Shown here piece by piece: positions 25,483 to 33,493 of a stretch of 64,000 bases of DNA; positions within the stretch are counted from its first letter, which is position 1; each line of letters opens with the position of its first letter. Source of the stretch: Gottfriedia acidiceleris (GTDB taxonomy: Bacteria; Bacillota; Bacilli; Bacillales; Bacillaceae_G); the NCBI RefSeq assembly GCF_002128425.1, contig NZ_NESS01000001.1, positions 372,001 to 436,000 of the forward strand, given 5' to 3'. The translations under genes were made by a program, and so were the position numbers. The notes under the pieces were generated by a model. The model saw only the letters and a program-made list of their open reading frames with translations. It made no database searches and was not told where the DNA came from.

Positions 25483-25677
25483 TTAATTTTTAAAAGATAA
25501 ACCCTTTTCTTCCAATGCATTTTTAATTGTCTTAATCGTCTTCGGTCCCATCCCATGTAATTTTAATACTTCAGCTTCACTTAATTGTGTGAATTGCTCC
25601 AAGTGTAAGTAACCTGCTGCGGTTAATGCTCTAATAGCAGGTTTTGCTAATCCATTTGGAAGTGGATTCTCACTCAT
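25483..25677 (-). CDS. small helix-hairpin-helix protein (RpoA-CTD-like)
   Basis: A 64-residue protein that is almost entirely one helix-hairpin-helix domain: GLAKPAIRALTAAGYLHLEQFTQLSEAEVLKLHGMGPKTIKTIKNAL. This resembles the RNA polymerase alpha C-terminal domain and related DNA-binding folds. Nonspecific DNA binding is the likely activity; the role is unknown. AAGGAG precedes the ATG. It lies 17 bases behind the esterase gene, so the two are probably one operon. Confidence 0.8.
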   Translation of the reverse strand: MSENPLPNGLAKPAIRALTAAGYLHLEQFTQLSEAEVLKLHGMGPKTIKTIKNALEEKGLSFKN

Positions 25678-25694
25678 ATATAAACTCCTTCTAA

Positions 25695-26378
25695 TTAAAA
25701 TCTTATGTCAAGCCAATTAATTATGTCGTTTTTCATACATTTCGTGATCATATGATTTACATCCTCATATTTAAGTAATTTTATATCATGATTATTTGTT
25801 GATGATAAAAAATCAAGTTGCCCAGCAATTGGAATGACTACATCCTGTTCCCCATGTAAGAATAAAATAGGCTTTTTCATATTATTATTTTTAAATTTCG
25901 GATCATATTTTACAAACGTTTCCAATTCTTTATCATCCAATGGTACTCTTCCATCTTTTATACGAAAATCCTTCTCAGAATAAATAAAAGAACTTGATCC
26001 ATTAATATTGATTAATCCAGCATAACTCGTATTTAAAAAAAACATCCCACTTGCAATAAAGCCCCCCATCGAGCTTCCGAACAGAATTGTGTTTTCTTTT
26101 TGTAAATTAAGCTGATGTATTATTTCATCTTCTTCATCAATTGTTTCAAAAATCGTTTTCCAAAAATATGTTTGTAAAACCTTTTGATCGAAATGGTTAT
26201 TCAGTGCTTGTCTCGAATCATGGTATTTAATTTCGGGCATAACAATCTTAAATCCTAATTCAGATAGTTCTTTACCAAGTTGTATTTGTGATTCAATTGT
26301 TGAGCCCCAACCATGAAACATAATGATTGTTTCTTTTCGACTAAATATATTTGGGTTTATTACATAATAATTAATCAT
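25695..26378 (-). CDS. alpha/beta hydrolase (YitV-like esterase)
   Basis: A 227-residue alpha/beta hydrolase. The oxyanion motif is FHGWGS near residue 22, the nucleophile Ser in GSSMGG near 106, the catalytic Asp in LHGEQDVVIP near 184 and the catalytic His in VNHMI near 211. B. subtilis YitV has this form and esterase-type activity. It probably acts in the cytosol; there is no signal peptide. AGGTGGGG precedes the ATG. The small HhH gene follows directly. Confidence 0.85.
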   Translation of the reverse strand: MINYYVINPNIFSRKETIIMFHGWGSTIESQIQLGKELSELGFKIVMPEIKYHDSRQALNNHFDQKVLQTYFWKTIFETIDEEDEIIHQLNLQKENTILFGSSMGGFIASGMFFLNTSYAGLININGSSSFIYSEKDFRIKDGRVPLDDKELETFVKYDPKFKNNNMKKPILFLHGEQDVVIPIAGQLDFLSSTNNHDIKLLKYEDVNHMITKCMKNDIINWLDIRF

Positions 26379-26571
26379 TTCCCCACCTAAATTTTTATAT
26401 TTTCTAAGTAATATTAAATCATTCTAATAATAACAAAATTATTTGAATTTTGAATTGCCATATTAAAGAAAATACTATAAAATACTTTTGTTTGTATACA
26501 ATGATATTATCTTTAAAATAAATTTTTGCCTATCTACTTTACGCGGAAAAAATCGAGGATGTGTATGATCA

Positions 26572-27168
26572 ATGGTTCAACATTTAAACTTAATAATTAA
26601 TCACTATGGTTATGTAGGCATCATTTTAGCATTAACAGGAGGAATTATTGGATTACCGTTACCAGATGAAATTCTGTTAATTTATATAGGTTATAATGTA
26701 TTTCAAGGTAGATTGTCATATTTACCTTCAATTGCTTGTGCGATAATCGGAATTATTTGTGGAATTTCTTTGAGTTATTTACTTGGATACATATTTGGTT
26801 TGCCTTTACTAAATAAATATGGACCAAAAGTATATATTACTGAGAAAAAAATTGAAATTACTAAAAGTTTATTTTCAAAATTTGGACCATATATTCTTAT
26901 TATAGGATTTTTCATACCTGGAGTCAGGCATTTAACTGCTTATTTTGCAGCCATTAATAAATATTCTTTTAGAAAGTTTGCAACGTTTGGATTTGTTGGA
27001 GCAATCCTTTGGGGTTTTACTTTTATAACAATAGGAAAAATATTTGGTGTAGAATGGGATAAAGTAGCGTCTATTTTTGCAAAGTATAGTTTAGTCATTT
27101 TTCCAACTGCCTTATTGATTGCGATTGTATTCTTTTTCCTATGGAGAAAGCGATTAACTACAAATTAG
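26572..27168 (+). CDS. DedA/VTT-family membrane protein
   Basis: A 198-residue membrane protein of the DedA family (VTT domain). It has about five to six hydrophobic helices, the early GLPLPDEILLIYIGY re-entrant segment, and the key F-x-PGVRH-x-x-A-Y-F-A signature near residue 117. DedA proteins are thought to flip undecaprenyl phosphate or phosphatidylethanolamine, and uppP lies elsewhere in this window. GAGGATG lies upstream at somewhat long spacing. It is monocistronic with a strong terminator. Confidence 0.88.
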   Translation: MVQHLNLIINHYGYVGIILALTGGIIGLPLPDEILLIYIGYNVFQGRLSYLPSIACAIIGIICGISLSYLLGYIFGLPLLNKYGPKVYITEKKIEITKSLFSKFGPYILIIGFFIPGVRHLTAYFAAINKYSFRKFATFGFVGAILWGFTFITIGKIFGVEWDKVASIFAKYSLVIFPTALLIAIVFFFLWRKRLTTN

Positions 27169-27197
27169 AGTTGGCTTTTTAAACTTCTTAACTATTA

Positions 27198-27229
27198 AAA
27201 AGACGAGACAAATAAGTGTCTCGTCTTTT
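27198..27229 (+). terminator. intrinsic terminator of the DedA gene
   Basis: AAAAGACGAGACA 27198-27210 pairs perfectly with TGTCTCGTCTTTT 27217-27229. Repeat copy 2 begins immediately after it. Confidence 0.9.
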
Positions 27230-27450
27230 CAAGCTGTTGAAAAAATAATTTGTCAATTAATTGTTGGATTTATCATTGATAAGTAAGTTGTGTGATATGA
27301 TTTCCACTACAAGGTGCTCGCTTTCCATGAGGCGAGATTCTTTAGCCTCCTCGGCATTCGCCTGTGGGGTCTTTAGCCTTCCCGCTAATCCCATAGGGGC
27401 CTGGCACCCTTTCGTTTCAATCAAGTTCTTTATAAAAAAATAATAATCTT
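27230..27450 (+). repeat. dispersed Bacillaceae-type repeat, copy 2
   Basis: This matches copy 1 (1530-1750) with two identical core blocks of 25 and 37 bases. It starts directly behind a terminator with GCTGTTGAAAAA, followed by TTTGTCAATTAA, TTTCCACTACAAGG and the foldable core, and ends near GGGGCCTGGCACCC. GGTGC 27313-27317 pairs with GCACC 27404-27408. Confidence 0.8.
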
Positions 27451-27700
27451 AAAAACAATAGAATATTCAATTGAACGATTTCCCTTAAATAATTAAAATT
27501 GTAAGAAATATATGATAACGACTTACACATCTATTTTAATAAAAATGACATTAATTATGTGAAAAATGCTGTATTTTTTCAATATTGACTATAATTTATT
27601 TCAACATTTTGAAAAAAACGAATATATCATATTAATATGAATCGAAATACCCCACTCATTACACACTAGTACAGCTAAAATAAATCAGTTATTTTTAAAA
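27451..27700. other. AT-rich intergenic stretch
   Basis: No supported gene or RNA is seen here. It separates repeat copy 2 from the terminator of the peptidase gene. A weak likeness to the sequence behind copy 1 exists near 27548-27568. Confidence 0.4.
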
Positions 27701-27702
27701 TT

Positions 27703-27757
27703 AAAAAGAGGATGCCTATTTGTCAGTTATTCTGACAGATGAGACAGCCTCTTTTTT
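27703..27757 (-). terminator. terminator of the yqjCDE-like operon
   Basis: An inner perfect hairpin, TGTCAG 27721-27726 with CTGACA 27732-27737, sits within outer arms AAAGAGG and CCTCTTT. A T-run follows on the minus strand. Confidence 0.75.
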
Positions 27758-27763
27758 ACTTAA

Positions 27764-28882
27764 TTATTTTGCAACTTCTTCTACAATTGCGACAACCATT
27801 TCAGCAGTTTTTACTAACTCTTTAATTGGCATTCTTTCATTTGTCGTGTGGATTTCTTCATAACCGATTGCTAAGTTTACAATTGGGAAACCGTGACCTG
27901 CAAATACGTTCGCATCAGATCCTCCACCACTTTGTTTTAATGCAGGAGTACGTCCAATTTTTTCTGCTGCACGTTTTGCAACTTCAACAACGTGGTCTCC
28001 TTCACCAAATTTAAATCCTGGGTACATAATTTGAACTTCTACTTCAGCACGTCCACCCATTTCAGTAGCTGCTTCTTCAAAAGCAGTTTTCATTTTAGCT
28101 ACTTGAGCTTCCATTTTTTCACCGATTAATGAACGAGCTTCAGCTAATATATTCACTTGATCGCATACGATATTTGTTGCACTACCACCTTCGAAACGTC
28201 CGATATTAGCAGTTGTTTCTTCGTCAATTCGACCAAGTGGCATTCTTGCAATTGCTTTAGAAGCAATCGTAATTGCCGAAACGCCTTTTTCAGGTGCAAC
28301 ACCAGCATGTGCAGTTTTACCATAAATAGTAGCAATTACTTTAGCTTGAGTTGGAGCTGCTACGATAATGTTACCTACTTCTTCATCGCTATCTAATGCA
28401 TATCCGAATTTAGTTGTGATTAATTTTGGATCCATTGCTTTAGCACCATGTAATCCAGATTCTTCACCTACTGAGATAATGAATTGGATTTCACCATGCT
28501 CAATATTTTGTTCTTTAATGATTTTTACAGCTTCTAAAAATGCTGCGATACCAGCTTTATCGTCTGCACCTAGAATTGTAGTTCCGTCAGTAACGATGTA
28601 TCCATCTTTAATTGATGGTTTGATTCCTTTACCTGGAGTTACTGTATCCATATGACAAGAGAAGAAAATACCGTCAACGCCTTCTTTAGTAGCAGGAATT
28701 GTAGCAACAATGTTTCCAGCACCGTGACCTGTAACACCCATTGTGTCATCTTCAAAAACATTCATTCCAAGGGCTTCTAATTTTTGTTTTAAAACCTTTG
28801 CAATTTCAGCTTCAAATTTAGTTTCAGAGTCTACTTGTACTAATTCTAAAAATTCATCGACTATACGTTGTTCATTAATCAT
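27764..28882 (-). CDS. M20 metallopeptidase, tripeptidase T-like (YqjE)
   Basis: A cytosolic zinc peptidase of about 372 residues. Metal and catalytic residues are visible: FSCHMDTV near 76, TILGADDKAGIAA near 104, VGEESGLHGA near 138 (catalytic and metal Glu), DSDEEV near 164, and the late His in EEIHTTNE. The dimerisation domain lies between about 180 and 290. The ATG at 28882 is nine bases behind GGAGG; the ATG three codons earlier is only one base away. It is the last gene of the mce - carboxylase - peptidase operon conserved as yqjC-yqjD-yqjE. Confidence 0.9.
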   Translation of the reverse strand: MINEQRIVDEFLELVQVDSETKFEAEIAKVLKQKLEALGMNVFEDDTMGVTGHGAGNIVATIPATKEGVDGIFFSCHMDTVTPGKGIKPSIKDGYIVTDGTTILGADDKAGIAAFLEAVKIIKEQNIEHGEIQFIISVGEESGLHGAKAMDPKLITTKFGYALDSDEEVGNIIVAAPTQAKVIATIYGKTAHAGVAPEKGVSAITIASKAIARMPLGRIDEETTANIGRFEGGSATNIVCDQVNILAEARSLIGEKMEAQVAKMKTAFEEAATEMGGRAEVEVQIMYPGFKFGEGDHVVEVAKRAAEKIGRTPALKQSGGGSDANVFAGHGFPIVNLAIGYEEIHTTNERMPIKELVKTAEMVVAIVEEVAK

Positions 28883-28920
28883 TTGTGTCATGCCTCCAAA
28901 TAGTATATGTAAAAAAATGT

Positions 28921-30462
28921 CTACAAAGGTATATTACCATGTTTTTTAGCTGGGCGCTTTTCATTTTTGTTTTTTAGTACTTCTAATGATTGAATAAGCT
29001 TTTTTCTAGTTGTCCTTGGATCAATTACATCGTCGACTAAACCGTATTTTGCAGCAACATAAGGATTTGAAAATTTCTCTTTATATTGATCCATCCATTC
29101 TGATCTTATCTCATCTGGTCGATTACTTTGAGAGATTTCTTTTCCGTATAATATATTTACAGCACCTGCAGCACCCATTACAGCGATTTCAGCGTTTGGC
29201 CATGCAAATACTAAATCCGCACCAATCGATTTACTATTTAATGCAACATATGCTCCACCAAATGCTTTCCTCGTAATAACAGTAACTTTTGGAACCGTTG
29301 CTTCAGAGTACGCATATAAAAGCTTAGCGCCATGCCTTATTATACCTCCATGTTCCTGTTTTACACCAGGGAAAAACCCAGTCACATCAACAAAAGTAAT
29401 GATTGGTATATTAAAACTATCACAAAAACGAATAAATCTTGCTCCTTTATCGGCTGAATGTAAATCTAGTCCTCCAGCCATAAATTTAGGTTGATTACAA
29501 ACAAGTCCTACTACTTCACCATTTAATCTAGCAAATCCTACAACTAAATTTTTAGCGAAGTCTTTTTGAACCTCAAAAAAGGAATCATCATCTACAATCA
29601 TTTCTACTATTTTTTTTACATCATAAGGTCGACTACTTTCATCAGGTATTAGCTCCATTAAATCATCAATATCTTTTTCAGTTTTCATTTTAGTAGGTGC
29701 TTTTTCTTCCCAATGAGCCGGTAAATACTCCACTAAATTTCTAACAATCTTAAGGGCTTCATCTTCTGTCTCAGCTTGAAAATGAGCATTTCCACTTATC
29801 TCATTATGGACTTTAGCTCCACCTAAATCCTCTGAAGAAATTTTTTCACCTGTTACACTTTCGATTACCTTAGGTCCAGTTATGAACATTTGACTAGTTC
29901 CATTAACCATTATGACGAAATCAGTAATTGCAGGAGAATAGACAGCACCACCTGCACAAGGCCCCATTATGACTGAAATTTGTGGTACTACCCCAGAATA
30001 AATTGTATTTCGATAAAAAACATGCCCATAACCATCTAAAGAAAGGACACCTTCTTGAATTCTCGCACCACCTGAATCATTTAAACCAATAATCGGAGCC
30101 TTGCACTGTACTGCCATGTCCATTAATTGACTTATTTTTTTCGCATGCATTTCACCTAATGCTCCACCGAATACAGTAAAATCTTGCGAAAATACAAAGA
30201 CCGTTCGATCGTTAATTTTTCCATACCCTGTCACAACTCCATCGCATGCACCATTTTGTTCATCCATACCAAAATCTGAACAACGATGCTGAACAAAACT
30301 AAATAACTCAACAAAGCTTCCTTCATCTAATAGCATGTCTATTCTTTCTCGTGCAGTAAACTTTCCACGTTCATGTTGCTTCTGAATCCGCTCAAAGCCT
30401 CCACCTTGCTCTATTTCAGATTTCTTTTCATATAGTTTATAAAGATCATCATACTTGCTCAT
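28921..30462 (-). CDS. acyl-CoA carboxylase beta subunit, carboxyltransferase (YqjD)
   Basis: A 513-residue carboxyltransferase with two crotonase-fold halves. The signatures are QDFTVFGGALGEMHAKK, a first-half oxyanion GPCAGGAVYSPA near 165, and a second-half FVDVTGFFPGVKQEHGG and ITRKAFGGAYVALNSK near 390. It resembles the propionyl-/methylmalonyl-CoA carboxylase beta subunits. No biotin carrier or biotin carboxylase gene is adjacent, so its partner must lie elsewhere. Its ATG directly follows the TGA of the epimerase gene, with a G-run SD inside that gene. Confidence 0.9.
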   Translation of the reverse strand: MSKYDDLYKLYEKKSEIEQGGGFERIQKQHERGKFTARERIDMLLDEGSFVELFSFVQHRCSDFGMDEQNGACDGVVTGYGKINDRTVFVFSQDFTVFGGALGEMHAKKISQLMDMAVQCKAPIIGLNDSGGARIQEGVLSLDGYGHVFYRNTIYSGVVPQISVIMGPCAGGAVYSPAITDFVIMVNGTSQMFITGPKVIESVTGEKISSEDLGGAKVHNEISGNAHFQAETEDEALKIVRNLVEYLPAHWEEKAPTKMKTEKDIDDLMELIPDESSRPYDVKKIVEMIVDDDSFFEVQKDFAKNLVVGFARLNGEVVGLVCNQPKFMAGGLDLHSADKGARFIRFCDSFNIPIITFVDVTGFFPGVKQEHGGIIRHGAKLLYAYSEATVPKVTVITRKAFGGAYVALNSKSIGADLVFAWPNAEIAVMGAAGAVNILYGKEISQSNRPDEIRSEWMDQYKEKFSNPYVAAKYGLVDDVIDPRTTRKKLIQSLEVLKNKNEKRPAKKHGNIPL

Positions 30463-30870
30463 TCATATCCCCCCCTTTTTTTGAACAATTTCGATTAATA
30501 CTCCGAATTGTTTGGGGTGAATAAAGGCAACTTTTGAACCATCATTTCCATTACGTGGTGAGTGATGGATTAAATTGAATTGGCGTTTTTTTAGTTCAAA
30601 TAGTGATTTTTCGATGTCATCTACTTGAAAAGCAATATGATGTAATCCTTCTCCTTTTTTTTCAATATATTTATGTACAGGATTCGTTATTGTAAGTGGT
30701 TGGATTAATTCGATATTAATTTTATTTGTTTTAAAAAACGCTACTTCTACACCATGATCATCTACTATTTCACGATATGAGTATGATAAACCTAAATCAC
30801 TCTCATACTTTTTAATACTCTCGTTTAAATTTTTTACACAGATTGCCATATGATCTATATTTGTGAACAT
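30463..30870 (-). CDS. mce: methylmalonyl-CoA epimerase (YqjC)
   Basis: A 135-residue vicinal-oxygen-chelate protein. The N-terminal FTNIDHMAICVKNLNESIKKYESDLGL supplies the first metal His, and GEGLHHIAFQVDDIEKS the second. GVLIEIVQ ends the domain with the metal-binding Glu. The fold and length are those of methylmalonyl-CoA epimerase. The adjoining carboxylase gene supports a propionyl/methylmalonyl-CoA role, but no mutase genes are in view. AGGAGAGG precedes the ATG. Confidence 0.88.
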   Translation of the reverse strand: MFTNIDHMAICVKNLNESIKKYESDLGLSYSYREIVDDHGVEVAFFKTNKINIELIQPLTITNPVHKYIEKKGEGLHHIAFQVDDIEKSLFELKKRQFNLIHHSPRNGNDGSKVAFIHPKQFGVLIEIVQKKGGI

Positions 30871-30994
30871 TTTTTGACCTCTCCTTCAAATCAATGCTTT
30901 TCTTAAATACATATGCTAAAATAGGACAAGACTTGTATTAATCTTATAAATAATTATTAATCAACTGTAATTCTTAATTTAAGGTGGTAATCAC

Positions 30995-31087
30995 ATGAGA
31001 AAAAAAACACAAAAAGTAGTCGTTATGATTATGTTAATTTCAATGCTTGCTACTACTTTACTTGCAGGTATCGCTTCTTTTTTATAA
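30995..31087 (+). CDS. prli42: stressosome-associated membrane miniprotein Prli42
   Basis: A 30-residue protein starting MRKKTQKVVVMIMLISMLA. A basic head (RKKTQK) is followed by one transmembrane helix ending in AGIASFL. AAGGTGG lies eight bases before the ATG. In size, sequence style and position it matches Prli42, the tiny conserved Firmicutes protein that anchors the stressosome to the membrane in Listeria. It is divergent from mce and converges on the L,D-transpeptidase gene, with a shared terminator. Confidence 0.8.
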   Translation: MRKKTQKVVVMIMLISMLATTLLAGIASFL

Positions 31088-31107
31088 AAAGACAAATAAA
31101 ATGTAAA

Positions 31108-31156
31108 AAGAGGATTCATCATCAAGATCTTGAAATTTTGATGATGAGTCCTCTTT
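31108..31156. terminator. bidirectional terminator
   Basis: A long stem: AAAGAGGA 31107-31114 with TCCTCTTT 31149-31156, and an inner TCATCATCAA/TTGATGATGA. It serves both prli42 and the L,D-transpeptidase gene. Confidence 0.85.
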
Positions 31157-31157
31157 A

Positions 31158-31664
31158 TTATCTGATCGCACCTTTTTCACGAGCTAGTTGTTCAAATGAA
31201 TTTGATGATGTTGTTATGAATACTTTTGTACCATATGGAATTTTATCAAAAAGTTCATTCACATCATTTGTATACATTCTTACACATCCATTTGATATAT
31301 ATTTACCAATTGTGGAAGGGTCATTATTACCATGAATTCCATAAATTGATCCATCAGTACCTAGTGCATCAAAACCAATCCATCTAGTTCCTAAAGGATT
31401 TTTAGGATCGCCACCTGGAATATTTTTTTTGCGCCAATATGGATTTTTGGCTTTATATGTAATATTAAAAATACCTTCTGGCGTTAAATCTGCTGTTTTT
31501 CCGGTGGCAATTCGATAGACCTTTAGGACTTTACCGTCTTCTATATATGCTAAATTATTTACTTCTTTATTAATGATAATAAATGGTTCACCTACTCTTG
31601 GGTTTTGTCCAAGTGGCCATACTGGACCTATTACTAAAAGTAGTGACAGAACTAGTTTAAGCAA
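31158..31664 (-). CDS. secreted L,D-transpeptidase (YkuD domain, YqjB)
   Basis: A 168-residue protein with a short hydrophobic export signal (MLKLVLSLLLVIGPVWPLG). The YkuD catalytic domain shows PFIIINKEVNNLAYIEDGK, the conserved GIHGNND His and the active-site SNGCVRMYTNDV with the nucleophilic Cys. These enzymes make 3-3 cross-links or tailor peptidoglycan outside the membrane. The TTG at 31664 has AAAGGAG nine bases upstream; the TTG at 31673 directly abuts that SD and is less likely. The gene follows the YqjA-like gene by about 20 bases. Confidence 0.88.
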   Translation of the reverse strand: MLKLVLSLLLVIGPVWPLGQNPRVGEPFIIINKEVNNLAYIEDGKVLKVYRIATGKTADLTPEGIFNITYKAKNPYWRKKNIPGGDPKNPLGTRWIGFDALGTDGSIYGIHGNNDPSTIGKYISNGCVRMYTNDVNELFDKIPYGTKVFITTSSNSFEQLAREKGAIR

Positions 31665-31685
31665 ATAAAGCAACTCCTTTCAAAT

Positions 31686-32645
31686 TTACTTAGCGTATTT
31701 TCCCTTAAACTTTGATTTCATAATCAAAAAAGTCTCCATTTCATTAATGATTGTTAATACCGCTGCTCTAGTTTCAAAATCATCAGATGTTTTCGGTAGT
31801 GGCATTGCACGAAACATATGATAGATTTCTTCTAGCTGATGTAGGCATATAACCCCACTTATAATTGGATTTATCGAAAAGCTTAAATCATTAAAAAATT
31901 TGGATAAAATATGAGATTGTTCGTTACTCACTTTAATATCACAAACCGTGTCAATAATACGGTGGATAATTTCAAGTTGCCTCTCTCTTAATAAAAAGTA
32001 TTCATAATCTTCATCATTCGAAGATTTAAAATAATGATTATCAATTTCTAATTTAGAAATTCTTTTCGCTTCTTGAAGCAATTTTACTGTTTCATCGTAT
32101 TCTTCTAAAAAACACTTATTAGCTGGTTCTTTTAAATAAATAGAAATTTTCTCAAAAATAAAACAAAATTTAGAATCAATTTGTACTTTAAAGTTTTTTA
32201 TTTGATCATCTAAACTAGGCATATATAAATTACAAAGTAAAGCTACACCAATTCCTATTACAATTACAGTTAACTCATCTAATATTATTGGAGCCGTAAT
32301 GTTTTTTAAACCATATAAATGTAACATGATAACTGCACTAGAAATGACTCCTTCTTGAATTCTAAGCTTTACTAAGCTTGGAATAAAAAATAATAGTAAT
32401 AATCCAATCGCTAACGGTGTATATCCAAATATATGAAAGAAAAAAATACAAAAAAGGATGATTAGCACGCATGCTGAAAACCTTCTCAAAGCTGTATCTA
32501 ATGAACGCTTTTTGGTTGTTTGTATACATAATATTGTTAATGTTCCAGCAGACGAGTAAAAATGAACTCCCACAGATTGTGCTATAAAAATTGCAACCGC
32601 ACTCCCTAACGCCGTTTTAACAATCCTTGAACCAATCCTATACAT
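31686..32645 (-). CDS. aromatic acid exporter family protein (DUF939, YqjA)
   Basis: A 319-residue protein. The N-terminal half has four to six membrane helices (GSRIVKTALGSAVAIFIAQSVG at the start). The C-terminal half (about 155-315) is soluble, helical and charged. This is the DUF939 / ArAE_1 layout of the AaeB/FUSC-like exporter superfamily. The substrate is unknown. AGGTG precedes the ATG. The downstream L,D-transpeptidase gene and the order of neighbours match B. subtilis yqjA-yqjB. Confidence 0.85.
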   Translation of the reverse strand: MYRIGSRIVKTALGSAVAIFIAQSVGVHFYSSAGTLTILCIQTTKKRSLDTALRRFSACVLIILFCIFFFHIFGYTPLAIGLLLLFFIPSLVKLRIQEGVISSAVIMLHLYGLKNITAPIILDELTVIVIGIGVALLCNLYMPSLDDQIKNFKVQIDSKFCFIFEKISIYLKEPANKCFLEEYDETVKLLQEAKRISKLEIDNHYFKSSNDEDYEYFLLRERQLEIIHRIIDTVCDIKVSNEQSHILSKFFNDLSFSINPIISGVICLHQLEEIYHMFRAMPLPKTSDDFETRAAVLTIINEMETFLIMKSKFKGKYAK

Positions 32646-32889
32646 AATATCACCTATTGTTTATGTTTTACTTTATGATGTATTTGATTCATTGAACAAG
32701 ATAAAGTTAAGAAAAGATAAATAATCAGGATTGATAAAAAAGATCGTTGAGCCCACAAAGAGAATGTTCTACTTTTTCAGTTAGACCACATCCTCTTATA
32801 CTTCTAAACAATATATTTAATCTCATAATTACGCTTAATATTAAATAGATTGGTAAAAATATCATTATTCTAATAAAAGGTGTGAATTT

Positions 32890-33414
32890 ATGAGTTCAAA
32901 ATATTGCCATGAATCACGTTCAGCTTTAACTGTTCGAGTTTTCCCAACTGACTTAAACAATCACCAAACTTTATTTGGAGGAAAAATTCTTGCTGACATG
33001 GATATGACTGCATCGATCACCGCTGCTAAACATTCAAGATTGAAATGTGTAACTGCTTCAATTGACCATGTAGACTTCTTACACCCAGTTACAGAAGAGG
33101 ATTGTATATCTTATGAATCCTTCGTCGTAGTGACAGGAACATCATCTATCGTAATTTTCGTAAAAGCGATTGCAGAGAACTTGATTACTGGAAATCGCCG
33201 AGTAGCTGCTACTTCTTTTTTAACGTTCGTTGGAATGAAGGATAATAAAACTGTACCAGTACCATCCATCATTCTTGAAACGGAAGAAGAACGAGAACTT
33301 GCTGAAATAGCAAAAGCAAGAATCGAAAATCGTAAAAATAATAAATTAATCAGCAAAAACATTGAAACGATTATCTCTACGAAACCTTTGAAGTTAAAAC
33401 AAAATGATGATTAA
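32890..33414 (+). CDS. acyl-CoA thioesterase (hotdog fold, YkhA-like)
   Basis: A 174-residue single-hotdog thioesterase. The catalytic segment is NHQTLFGGKILADMDMTASITAAKHSRLKC (residues about 19-48), followed by the second strand HVDFLHPV and FVGMKDNKTVPVP. These are the marks of acyl-CoA hydrolases of the YkhA/BFIT family, which release CoA from fatty acyl-CoA. A Lys-rich tail follows. AAAGGTG precedes the ATG. It is monocistronic and divergent from the YqjA-like gene. Confidence 0.9.
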   Translation: MSSKYCHESRSALTVRVFPTDLNNHQTLFGGKILADMDMTASITAAKHSRLKCVTASIDHVDFLHPVTEEDCISYESFVVVTGTSSIVIFVKAIAENLITGNRRVAATSFLTFVGMKDNKTVPVPSIILETEEERELAEIAKARIENRKNNKLISKNIETIISTKPLKLKQNDD

Positions 33415-33444
33415 AATTAAGTGAAATTAAAATTGGTTCTACAC

Positions 33445-33481
33445 AAAAAAAGAAACTGAGATATTCTTCAGTTTCTTTTTT
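33445..33481. terminator. bidirectional terminator
   Basis: AAAAAGAAACTGA (ending 33459) pairs with TCAGTTTCTTTTT (from 33468) between the thioesterase and symporter genes. Confidence 0.85.
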
Positions 33482-33493
33482 GTAGTTTTATTT

